Part shown: in pieces, positions 50,218-60,645 of the stretch
Numbering within the stretch: the stretch's first letter is position 1
Layout of the letters: every line of letters starts with the position of its first letter
NCBI GenBank assembly: GCA_001600635.1
Contig: BCKL01000043.1
Span: forward strand, 48,671 to 112,670
Direction of reading: 5' to 3'
From: Leucosporidium creatinivorum
Taxonomy: Eukaryota > Basidiomycota > Microbotryomycetes > Leucosporidiales > Leucosporidiaceae
Length of the DNA stretch: 64,000 nucleotides
Translations under genes and position numbers: made by a program
Notes under the pieces: model-generated
Seen by the model: only the letters and a program-made list of their open reading frames with translations
Told to the model about the DNA's origin: nothing
Databases searched by the model: none

Positions 50218-53200
50218 CTAGACCTTGCTGCTAGTCGCTGAGACGTCAACAACATGCGCATCCCCAACCCTCTTCTTCTCGTGGGTGCTCTGCTCGTACT
50301 GAGCTACCTCGACGTGAGGAGCAGTAGAGTTCTCGCCATCGAAGAGGACGGCGATCCTGCGCGACGAGTAGCGAGTCAGTGGAGAAGCCCGATGATGTCG
50401 CGAGAGGGAGCAAAGGGGGACCGTACTCCTCAAGAGTGTATCCGGATGTCTCGACGGCGATGAGGTACATGCACACGAGCTGGACGGTGAGCGTGCAGGT
50501 GCTGGAGGTTCGGCGAAGGTCAGCTGCTGTTTCGAAGATCGGAGAGGGAGGGTGTGGCGCTCACTAGACGAGGTAGTACTTCCATCCGATAGCCTGAAGA
50601 AGGAAGAGGTCAGCACGACTCATGTAGAGGGCAGAAGCCGCACGTACGGCGATGGCGATTGAGTTGACGTAGGAATTGAAGATCGAGATGACCTTGGCCG
50701 TGATGCCCTATAGCGGTACAAAGGACGCGTCAGATGTCACTCTGAAGTGAGAGTTCACCCACGACCACTCACCCAGACCATCATGCCCTTGGCGCGGATT
50801 GAGAAAGGAAGGCATTCGGTCTGTAGAGGATTGCGCGCGTCAGCAAACCGGTCTTGGACCACAAGACACGAAGCAGCGCAAAGCCTTGAAGACATACCTG
50901 ATAAGAGAAGAAGAGAGGCTGCGATGGGAGAGGGTTCGGTTAGCTTTCTCGGCTCGGGCGGACGCCGAGGTGGCAGGCAACAGCTCGCGCCGTCAGTTGA
51001 GCATGACGGGACTCACTCCACAGACGAAGAAGAAGCAGAAGTCGTAGAGCTGTGGAGGAACGAGGTCAGGATGAAGTCCCTCGAAATCGAAAGTAGCGTC
51101 GAGCTCGGCTCACCCAGAGCATGACGACGTTGGTGTAGGCGGCCGATTTCGCTCCAGTCTGAACGTAGCGAGCAGCCGAGATGACGAAGCCGACGTTGAC
51201 GAGGATGAGAGCAGCCCAAGAGCCCATAAGCATCGTGCGGCGGCTGTGGGCGAGTGGGGGTCAGCTCGGCGCTCGGTTGAGAGCGCGAAAAGGATTAGGT
51301 CGACGGACCGTAGGCGGTTGACAAACGTCGCTCCAATGATGGCGGCGACGCAAGTGAAGGCGGTGAGTCCAGCGTTGATGCCAGTTTGCTTCTGAGCTCC
51401 AGTGATGCCGACGAGGGTGAGGATCTGAGTGTAGTAGACCGAGATGATGCTGCGAGCGCCGAGGGACAGCGTCAGTGAGATTCGAGAAGCGTCAAAGGAC
51501 GACTGAGAGGAACGAAGAACGGCGAGAGAGTGGAGGGGGAGCAAGAAGGAGACGAGAAGAAGGCAGAAAGCCGAGCGAGACTCACGCAGTACCCGAAAAG
51601 TTCTGGCAGGAGACGATGAGGAAGACGATGGCGAGACGGTGTCGGTTGCCCTTGGTGGCAAAAAGTTGACCCCAGGTGTCTTGCTTGCGTTCCTTCTCCT
51701 CACGGATGGCCTCCTTCATCTCCTGGAATTCGAAGAGGACCAACTCGTCTTGAGGGTCGCCATTGCCGTGATACTTGACGAGGAAGGCCCTGCAGAACGA
51801 AGAGTTAGTCTCGGCTCTCTATAAAGCGAGCAAAGAGCCATCTCACATCGCCTCTTCCTCCCTGCCCTTCGACATGAGCCATCGAGGCGTCTCGGGGACG
51901 AACTGGAGAGAGAAGGGGGTCAGCTTTGGGCGTCTACACCTTTTTTGATTCATATTGAGCTCACATGGATTGCGATCAAACAATACAGGGCCATCGGGGC
52001 TTGAAGGATGTAGGGGATCTTGAAGGCGTAGCCGTTAGTGATGTAGCTGCAGCCGAAGGCGACCCAAGCGGCCAGGAAGGCTCCACTGCAGATGTTGGTT
52101 AAGTCAGCGGAGATGCACAGGGGATCGCCGAAGGGCTGCAAGACGGCGTCTTGCCCGACACAAGAACTCGGAGGAAGGCTGAGGGGAGGCTCGCTACTTA
52201 CACGGCGTAGTTGGCGTTGAAGAGGCCGGCCATGACCACGCGTTGCGAGGGATGAGGCAGTTCTGTGGAGACCTGAAGCGTCAGCGCCAGCTCAGGTCAA
52301 CGTTACGGCTGAGGATCGCCGAGAAGTCGAGCGCCGAACCTTGGAGCATGATCTGTAGGCAATATTCGGAGGGTCAGCATCCGTCATCTCTACCCAAACA
52401 TTTAGAAGAAGCTCACAGGACTGATCATGAGCGAGAAGGAGATGCCAGAGCCGAACTGCGAGAGCGTCAAGGTTAGCTCAGTCGCCTGCGCCGAGCAAAT
52501 CCTTTTGCCGCCCTCGGAACGACGACACACAAGCGCAGAACTCCACTCACGATGATACGAGAAGCGACGAAAAGGCCGTACCTGCAACGTAAGGAAACAT
52601 TAGTTCTCATCCGCCTCTTGATTCGAGCTCGACCTCGACTCAGCGGCCAACTCACCCATCAGCGCCGTCGACGCCAGCAATAGATCCCAACACGGTTCCG
52701 ACGAGCGCGGCCAGAGCACTGTAGCGGATGCACCACTTGCGACCCCAGCGGTCCGAGACGTAGGAGGCTAGGGGTGCGGTGAGGAGACCGGCGATGTAGA
52801 AGGAAGCGTTCATGATGCCGATGGCGCTGCGGGCTGAGATAGAAGGGGTCGAGACAGTCAGATCATGGGTCGGGCAATATTGAGAATCAGTGCCGAAGCT
52901 CACAAGGGTTACCGAGTGCCGCCTTCCATGAAGGGAGCGCTTGAAAGCCTCCGATGAGCGACGAGTCGTATCTGTAGGCAGGGGGTCAGCTTGGAGTCGG
53001 GGCGGTAAGAAGCGGGCAGCGTACCCATTGAGAGCTGTACGAGACGACGAGGGAGAAGAGACGATCAGTACTGCGACCGGGCTCGGCGAGGAGCTCGGAG
53101 CTAACCTTGGGCGACGTAGACGACGCTGATACAGAAGTTGAGTCGTAGTACACCTGCAGGAGGCGAAGGTGAGCGACGGAGAATGGAAGAATGACTTCGA

Positions 53201-53381
53201 CGTCTTGACAAGCTACAAGCCGACTCCGACGAAGTTCGACCGACTCCTCCGAGCCCCGACCGAACCGAGGCCGGGCGGCTCGAGGCGACAACGACGACTC
53301 ACCAGCGTTCTTCCACCACTTGCCACCTCCAGTGGTGAGATCGTTAGGGATGTGCGAGAAGGCTCCAGGGACGTTGGACAT
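50218..53381 (-). CDS. MFS sugar transporter (lactose permease/hexose type)
   Basis: Twenty-one exons: 53303-53381, 53106-53153, 53025-53034, 52904-52971, 52656-52833, 52551-52581, 52417-52455, 52340-52352, 52202-52262, 51965-52085, 51847-51902, 51586-51789, 51309-51449, 51114-51243, 51017-51049, 50898-50918, 50773-50820, 50648-50707, 50565-50593, 50427-50501 and 50218-50356. They join in frame to 527 aa. Family motifs in order are ALNGYDSSLIGGFQALPSW, YVSDRWGRKW, QELPHPSQR, VPETPRWLMSKGREEEA, QNFSGT, YYTQILTLVGITGAQKQ, TECLPFSIRAKG and VETSGYTLEEIAVLFDG. Twelve membrane helices are expected; the protein imports sugars at the plasma membrane. Two exons are only 10 and 13 nt, yet both are needed to restore conserved residues. 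Substrate specificity cannot be told from sequence. Confidence 0.93.
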
Positions 53382-54368
53382 GGCTGGCGAAGATTGGGCG
53401 CGAAGGGAGGGTCGGCGGGGGATTGGACGATAGCGAAGGAGGGCAAGGGAGCGATGGAACGAGCGAAGAAGAGCACAGGACGGATAAGCCGCGATTCTGA
53501 GCCGTTCTGCAGCCTAATCAAAGAGAGATTGGCTAGCGCCAAGGGCTGGGGAAGCTCGGAAAGGAACGCCCGGAGTCGACGGGTGAGCTGGAGGTGACCC
53601 CGCCGGCTGCGATACAGCCCAGGGAAGCCTGCTATGGAAGCATGCTAGCGTCGTGCTTGAGCTTGGAAGCTTTAGGAGCAGTTCGGTCCGCCTGGGGAGC
53701 GCCGAAGAGCTCCAGAAAGCCTCGCCGAGGAGTTTCAAGTTCTCTGTCCTGCTGCCGAGCTCGTTGGTGGGTGCACCGAGCCTTGCATCCCTTCCAATCC
53801 TTGCGATAAGCGGGCATGGGTGGACCGTCGAAGCCAGCCGAAAGCTCTGATTGCAGGGCGCTGAGACTCTGGGGAGCGGATCGTCATCCTCCGCTCGCTG
53901 GCGGGCCAAGTGGAGCGGTGTGTACTGTAGATAAGCAGGCAGCATCGACGGATGAGCCATTTGTCGGCACGCTGATGTAGAGCAGGAGCACGTTAGAGCC
54001 AGGAAGCGGCGAGAGAAGAAGAGTCGAAGTCGACGCGTTGTTCTCCCTTGGCCAAAGCGACGTGCGGCGGCTTCGGATTGCTACAGCAGTACAGCACGAT
54101 GCTCAAGACTACTCGACTTCATCCCGGCTCGTCGTGCTGGCCATCTCAGCCAAAGCCGAAGCCTCCAGGCTCCGCCATCGTGGCGTCTCTCGGGTGGGGA
54201 GCAGGGACCATTAGCTCTGCTCGCCTACAGGAAGCACCGGAAACTCTCGATAGATTCTCCAGACTCAGTACTGCTCGCCTGCAGCCCAGAACGCCTCCGC
54301 GGAGCTGAGAGAATGAGCGCCCTTCTCCTGGTCGGCCCTTGTCCTCTCTCTGCTTCCCACCACGACCG
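53382..54368. other. Divergent spacer sugar transporter / F-box gene
   Basis: This 987-nt region lies between divergent genes and should contain both promoters. Open frames such as 53514-53960 on the minus strand show no domain. No RNA gene or repeat was identified with confidence. Confidence 0.5.
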
Positions 54369-55732
54369 ATGGGACTCATACAGCTGCTGAGGCGTCCACT
54401 CAAGCGTCCAACTACAAGGCAGCGCGATCAAAGGTAAACTCAAGTCGCCCCTCCTGATCTCTTCGGCGCTGACCACCTTCGCCGAGCAGATCGCATCCGA
54501 GCTCGCCGAAACTGCCTTCGGATCTCGTGCTGCACATCTTCCAGCTCGCTATCGACCACTTGTGCCTTCACCACCGACTCCGCACCCTTAGCACCTTCGC
54601 CTTCGTCTTCGCCGCCTCTCGGAGTTGGGCTCAGCAAGCCCTAGTCGAACAGGCGCAGGTCGCCTCGCCGAAACGAGTCAAGCAGCTGCATGCAACACTG
54701 CTGGCAAGGCCGGACCTCGCTTGGAGTGTCAAGTCGTTGGAGGTGCAGACGAGGGGCGGTCGAGCCGACGTCGAGGCCATCTCGAGGCTGCTCCGAGCCT
54801 GCCCTGTCTTGGAAGACCTGAGGCTGGACGGACCAGCTCAGATCTCCTCTGCGCTACTCACAGTTGCGAGCCTCAACACACCCTGTACGCCTCTCTCTCT
54901 CTCGCTCGGCGCTTGTTTCGGAGGCTGATCGTCGCCTTCTATCACAGCCCTGCGACGTCTCTCCCTCAGTGACATCACTCTACAAGACTCTCCTCCGATT
55001 TCCACCGCCCTTACGCGGCTCTCACGACTCAGCCCAGCCCCTTCGATGCCGCTCGAGCTCCCCTCGATTCGACAGCTGAGCCGAACCTTTCTCACTCTCG
55101 GTCATCCTCAGCTCGACGACGCTGGAGAAGCAGTCGCCACCCAGCACCCGAAGAAGGTCTTCCCATCACTCGTCGACCTCTCTTTTGACCTCGGCGACCT
55201 TCAGCTCGCTTACGACGCCGACTCCTACCCCGACTTCCTCCTCCAGCTCGCTCCACAACTTCGCTCCCTCTCCATACATCACGACAAGGACAGCTCACTC
55301 GACTTTATCTCATCCTGCACCTCTCTCCAACTCCTATCCATCCCTCTCCACTCCCTGGACGCCCTTCTCGGCGCTCACCTCCCTCCTCGGCCTCTCATCC
55401 TTCGCCTCACCGACGATCCCTCCGCGCCATGCTCGAACGAGGTCTACTCTGACACGATCCAACACTTCACTCGAGCATTGGGGCACAGTCAGACGGCGAT
55501 TTCGGCGCTGCAGCTGCTCGTCGTGCCGGATGCGAAGGAGCGAGATTTCTGGGGCGAGCGAGCGTTGGCTGAGATGCGGTACGAGGCGGGTGCTCGAGGT
55601 GTGACGGTGTCGGAAGAGGGCGCGTTGAATGAGCGGGCGAGTGAAGAGCAGTTCTGGGAGCTTTGCGAGGAGCTGGAGCGGTTGAAGCGGCGAAAGCGAG
55701 CAGAGGAAGCTTCGCCAGGACTCGCTCTGTAG
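54369..55732 (+). CDS. F-box/leucine-rich-repeat-like protein
   Basis: Three exons: 54369-54433, 54490-54884 and 54948-55732, giving 414 aa. After 27 basic residues comes LPSDLVLHIFQLAIDH, a typical F-box opening, followed by the helix AASRSWAQQALVEQAQ. The rest has leucine-rich-repeat-like units (CPVLEDLRLDGPAQISS, LRRLSLSDITLQ, FPSLVDLSFDLGDLQ, LAPQLRSLSIH, TSLQLLSIPLHSL). The C-terminus is a charged helix ending ERLKRRKRAEE. F-box proteins bind Skp1 and recruit targets to SCF ubiquitin ligases. Such genes are numerous and diverse in basidiomycetes, and the target is unknown. The start was chosen as the only Met whose exon splices in phase onto the F-box. The gene converges on the secreted-protein gene with 123 nt between. 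Confidence 0.78.
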
Positions 55733-55855
55733 TCTGTGGTCGAGTCGAGGAGCGTCTTTTTGCAAGCAGGAACTTTATTATGAAGGGGTAGATCTAAGAG
55801 CAAGGCTTATGCAAGGGGCGGGGAGAATCTAAGCAAGAAGGGCTAGCGCCGCCCC

Positions 55856-57347
55856 TCAAGCCCTCCTGCGAAGGGGGCCGGCGGCTCCTCCACCCATCCC
55901 AGCCAAGATGCCGTCCATCTCGCTCATCCTGCGAAGGATGGGAAGTCAGCGCTCCGCTCTAAGCGAGCACAAAGGCAGCGAAAGGACTCACGCAGCGCTG
56001 AAGGAAGCAGCACTCTTCGAGCTTTCGACGTCGGCGGCGGACTGCTGAGCCTGCGTGAGGGGAGTAGGAGCGGGGGTCGCCGCCGGAGCAGGGGAGGCTC
56101 CTCCATCTTGAGCGTCGGCGTTGGGAGGTCCTCCATTCGAGCCCGAGTCGTCGGCGGTGGGCGTCTGAGCAGGCGCATCGGCCCCGCCGTAGGGAGCAGG
56201 TGAAGGAGACGAGGCGACGAGGACCTCGGGGCTGCGAGGGCCGAGAGGAGGGGTCAGATGAAGCTCAGCGGACGAAGCGGAGAGTTAGAGAAACGCACCA
56301 AGGACCGGGAGTAGTGGCAGAAGGAGGCTCGGCGATGCCCCGCTCGTCCTGGTAGGGCGTGGCGGAGCGGTAGCGAGGCGACGAGGGCTCCTCCTCGGGG
56401 TATCCGGGCTCCGAGTCTGTCTGAGGGTGTTGGCGGTGAGACGTGGGCTCCGAAGGGCGGTCGTAAGCGTCGTAGGAGGGGCGGTAGTCCTCCTCGCCTT
56501 GGTAGCCCGAGGGAGGTTGCTCGTACTCCTCTTCGGTCGGAGGGGCACGGCGGCTATGGAAGAGAGGAGAGGGTGTAAAAGATTAGCATGAGTGGACGGA
56601 TGGAGGAGGAAGAACGGGGAGGAGAGCAAAGGCCACTCACCGGAGCCTCGCGGGCTTGGTCAAGCACGAAGCGTCGGTTCCGGGCTTGACCTTGACGGGC
56701 TGGGTGTTGGCGACAGTTCCGTTCGAGTCCTGTAGAGCGCGAGGGAGAAGTCAGCCAGCTGCAGACGGCGAAGGGTTTGGGGAGGAAAGCGAGCGCCGAG
56801 ATCGCCGAGACGAGCGCCGAGCTGCTTACAGTAGCGCGAAGAGTGATCTCCGTTCCCTGTTAGATGTAGGAAAGAAGGGAGAAGTTAGCTTAGCGTCTCT
56901 CGAGACGCCGAAGAAGCGCAGGAGACATACAGAAGCGATGTTGCAGAGCCAAGAGTAGGGCGACGAGGGGGCGTTGATGGTGGTAAGAGGAGCAGCGTTG
57001 GCGTCTCCAGCGGGAAGGACTGTGGAAGAGAACGCTGTAGGTCAGTATTTTGAAGCTCGTACGAATCTATACAGCTCGCCGTCGTCGCTCGCACCGGTCG
57101 TCCCTTCTCCCCTCTTACAGCTCCCTCGCCGATCTCCTGCATCGCTACATCACTCACCATCAATCTTGTAAGGCGGCACACCCCCATCAAAAGTCAAGTT
57201 GGCCGGCGCGCACTGAGTGAAACCTCCCTTGCTCTCAGTCGCAGGATCGGCGCTGGCGGTCGCCGAGGGTTGAGCGGGATCTTGAGCCAGGACGGTGTTG
57301 GTCAGGCTGAGGAGCGAGCAGAGGAGGGTGACTTGAGTGAAGAGCAT
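55856..57347 (-). CDS. Secreted cell-surface-type protein with fungal 'GG-PPY' domain
   Basis: Seven exons: 57158-57347, 56931-57019, 56830-56856, 56641-56729, 56553-56299, 56231-55992 and 55928-55856, giving 320 aa. Residues 1-21 are a signal peptide (MLFTQVTLLCSLLSLTNTVLA). Residues 43-125 contain TQCAPANLTFDGGVPPYKID, SSPYSWLCNIASGTEITLRA and TDSNGTVANTQPV. This pattern is common in basidiomycete secreted proteins: a Trp/Phe-x-Gly-Gly-x-x-Pro-Tyr motif, then a Ser-Tyr-x-Trp strand and a Gly-Thr-x-hydrophobic strand. The rest is acidic, Pro/Ser/Tyr-rich and disordered. No transmembrane helix or GPI signal is evident. A partial inverted copy lies 6 kb away at 49583-50102. The biochemical function is unknown. 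Confidence 0.8.
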
Positions 57348-57986
57348 CGTTGCTGTAGGTCTGTTGAGCGTGTCGAGAAGGGCGAAGTGACTGGCAGGAG
57401 GGAGAAAGGCGAATTCCCAACTTCGACTCGACTCGTCCCTCCCTTCGCAGCCCGACTTGGAAGTGGGTGGTACCGCTGATTACCAGAGGTGCTGCGGAGC
57501 TGTAGTAGACGCTTTGGGAGGAGGACTGATTCTCCTAAGAATAGCGGCCGAACTCCGCATGCACGCGAGTGCAGAGAGGCCTCGCCGAGCCATCGCCGAA
57601 GTGCTGCTCAGCCGCTCGCCTCATCTCTTTTGCTCGCTGTCTCGCTCTCTTCCGCACAAACAATGGCTTGAACTTCGGTACATATTCACGCCATATCAAC
57701 CTAAACTACAAACGGCGAACTAGCGGGCACAAGAGGGGAGAAGCGGTGAAGCGAAGAAGAGCGAGCGAGATGGGAGAAGGGGGGGTATCGGCGTGTGGAT
57801 GAGGGAGAGAGTCGTGTCGATCGTCATGCGAATCAGTCGTAGGAGGAACGAAGGGTAGGGTGAAGCGAGTACTGGTACAAGCGACGAGGAGCGAAGGCGA
57901 AAAGGGAAGGGGCGAATAGGGAACAGGCGAAAGCGAAGGTGCGGTCGTGTGTGTGGGAGGTGAAGTGATGGTGAACGTTTGGGCGT
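57348..57986. other. Spacer between secreted-protein gene and R3HCC1-like gene
   Basis: This 639-nt spacer separates two minus-strand genes: the promoter of the secreted-protein gene and the 3' region of the R3HCC1-like gene. No further feature was recognised. Confidence 0.5.
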
Positions 57987-60645
57987 CTACTCGGCGATGG
58001 TGAGTCCTTCGACGGCGGAAGCGACTTGATCGGTTCCCGAGCGAGATTCTGCGCCGAGTTCGCAACGAGTCAGCTCCTCGCTTCCTTGCTTAAGGAATGA
58101 CTCAAGACTCACCATTCCTGCGATGACTTCCCGCACCAACAGTCGGCGGACTAGCCCCACCACTCCTCCTCAACTGCTCGGGGCTGCCCGGCGCGCCTCC
58201 AAAAGCCGTCGGCCTGTAAGCCTCGGGGCTCCTCCTCCCATCAACAGGCGAGCTGCCCCTCGAGTTACTCCCTCCGTTAGCGAGGTGATCGGGGATGGAA
58301 GGAACAGGAGGAGGAGGAGACGAGTCGCCCTCGGTCCCTCCGATCGCCGACTCGCCATTCAGAGCAGCAGCATCCATCATCTCCTTCATCTGCTTCTGAC
58401 CCCAACTTCCACCGCTCCTTCCATTCCTCTCCCGCCCAAAGCTCAAGCTCCTCTGATGGCTCAACACCCCAGCGCCTCCTTGCGCAATCTGACCGCCGAG
58501 CGCACTTCCTCCACCACTGCCGAGCAAGCTGCCCTTCCTCGAGTGGCCGCCGCTGCCTGCGTTCGAGCGGGAGCGGGGACGGTTCTGTACGGCTGAGAGG
58601 ATCTGGGGCACGTCGGGGCCGGTGTAGGCTTGGAGTTTGGGCGTGTGGGTCGCGGTGGGTTCGAGGGCCTCGGGAGGCGAGGCGAGGAGGGTGAGGTAGG
58701 CGCGCTTGGCTGTGGGGATGAAGAGGGGAGGTCAGCATATAGTCTCGTGATGTAAGACGAACTCAAGGCAGCTTGCAGGCTTAGCGAACTGAGCGATCCG
58801 CGCTGGACCAACTTGGCTCGCGTAACCTCTGCAGACATCATGCCAGGCCAAGAAGTCCAAAAGCGGCCGCTTCGCTCGTGTTCGGCGACGGCCGATGGAG
58901 CCTGTGGTGCCCAGCTTGCCAACAATCGGGCAGCGCGACCGCCGAGCCGAGGCCCGTCCTCGTCGCCTCGAGAGCAGCGAGAGCACCAGGCAGCCGAAAG
59001 GTCATGGGTTGAAAGGCGAGTGATCTACGCTCCGACAAGATGACGATCGCGCGAACCACAGAGCCTCGCTCTGCAGCTCCGCGACCGAGCTCGGCGTTGG
59101 CGCAGCCCATCGCCGCCGAGAGACAGGCAACGTCAAGGACACACGTTAGGGATCACAGCAGCACGAGACACATCTCCCGCGTTGATGAAGCCTCAGCGAC
59201 CTCGTGGTGCCCTTCTCCGTTACAACCGTGATGTCGGCGTCTCATCCAACCCACGTAGCTACCTCTCCCGGCGCTCTTCAAACGCCGAAAGGTAGGCGGA
59301 AAACGCGCGAGAGCAACGCCGATCATACCTCGCCGCTTTACCGCCATGTCAAGTCTTCCTGGACGACCTCAGGAAGCGCGAGCGTGAGCCCGAGCCCACC
59401 CTCGACGCTTCCGATGCGCTCGAGGTGAATTGGCATGCAAAGGCTTGGGAGATGTCAAGAGATAGAGTCGTGATCAAGGGATCTAGTCGACGAGCCGCGA
59501 AGCATTGCTTCATAGCCCATCGACTCAGCTCGAACTCGGCTCTATGCCCCTAGTCGGCCTCGTCGGCTGGCCGACCCACGTTGCGCCGGGATTATGCGAC
59601 AGGCCTCTCCCTTGCCGGTAGAGGATCGCAAGAAGGCTCGGCAACGTGGCTCAGCTCCTCGTCTTGCAGCCCGAGGCGATGAAAGAGCTCAGCGCGATCT
59701 TGAACGTCTAGCTGGCCACTGCAGCGCCGTCGCGAGCGCTACAGCAACTAGCAGAGGAGCTCAAAGAACGCTGAGCATTCGCGCGAACAGGTCTGCGGAC
59801 CATCAGCTGGCGTACACAACAGCCTTAGCATGCCCGAGCGAGCGCACGAGCTCTCGCGCGGCGTACGCAGATCCGGTGAAGCCAGCGGAAAGCTTGGAAG
59901 ATCGATAATACTGCGTAGGAAGTCGTGATGGTTCCGTAACGAGTCAAACTGCTGCACCAGCAGAACGACTCGGCCAGGTCACGCGCCGAGCGCAAGATGG
60001 CGGCATGCAAGCGAGGAGTACACCACAGCACGAGCTGCAGCATACCGTACGCAAGCGCACTTTCCTCAGCCCTCGTACCGAGCCCTCCTCCAGTTCCCAT
60101 CCCCTTCCCTTTCACCACCTCAGCGCGGGGTCCCTCCTCAACCGGCGCCTTCCCAGCTCCCTCACAGCCCAGTAGCCAACGTAAGAGCAGCACTCGACTC
60201 ACCAGTACTAGGATCATTAAACACGATCCAACAGCTCACATCATCACTCCACTTGATCTTGAACCCGCCTCGATCCTCCTCCCACTCCTCAAACAAGCGC
60301 TGAATGTCCCTCGTCTTCAACTCTGGCGCAAAGTTGGAGAGTAGGAGGATGCGGGTGGTGTTATTCTGATTGTTGGATAAAGCGGAATTGGTCGAAGAAG
60401 AGAAGGAATTGGAGTGCGAGTGAGAATGAGAAGAGACAACGGGGTGATGCGAGGGGAGAGCGTGAGAGGCGAGCGAGGAGGTGATGCTAGTAGGGAGGAT
60501 TGTCGTCCCTGGTGCTGGTAGTGTAGCAGTCAAGGGGAGTGAGACGGGCGTCGTCCTGTAGGTCGTTACATCGCGGTCAGCTCTCCAGCACGACTTGGCT
60601 GTGACGCGCCCTCTCTTTCGAAGCTAGTCTGTAGCAGACTTACAT
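57987..60645 (-). CDS. R3HCC1-like RRM-fold protein
   Basis: Four exons: 60644-60645, 60203-60555, 58113-58709 and 57987-58048, giving 337 aa. The start codon is split: A and T come from exon 1 and G from exon 2, after which TTPVSLPLTATLPAPG follows. Residues 60-125 have an RRM-like fold resembling R3HCC1/R3HCC1L: TRILLLSNFAPELKTRDIQR, FEEWEEDRGGFKIKWSDDVS, CWIVFNDPSTAKRAYLTLL. The rest is Ser/Gly/Pro-rich and disordered, ending VASAVEGLTIAE. The protein presumably binds RNA or protein through the RRM fold; no pathway role can be assigned. Intron 2 spans 1,493 nt and is filled with dispersed repeats, but its flanks join in phase exactly inside the conserved domain. An alternative non-ATG start within exon 2 cannot be excluded. 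Confidence 0.8.
58710..60202 (-). other. Giant repeat-filled intron 2 of the R3HCC1-like gene
   Basis: The donor at 60202 reads GTGAGT and the acceptor ends in CCACAG at 58710. The interior shares a block with the far intergenic region: 59041-59105 resembles 63610-63675 at roughly 80% identity ('accacagagcc-cgc-ctgcag' and following). No gene was recognised inside. Confidence 0.75.
59041..59105 (+). repeat. Repeat block shared with 63610-63675
   Basis: This intronic block aligns with 63610-63675 in the same orientation with scattered substitutions. Both read MT-R-TEPR-AA-RPSSA in one frame, which reflects the DNA similarity rather than a gene. Confidence 0.65.
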
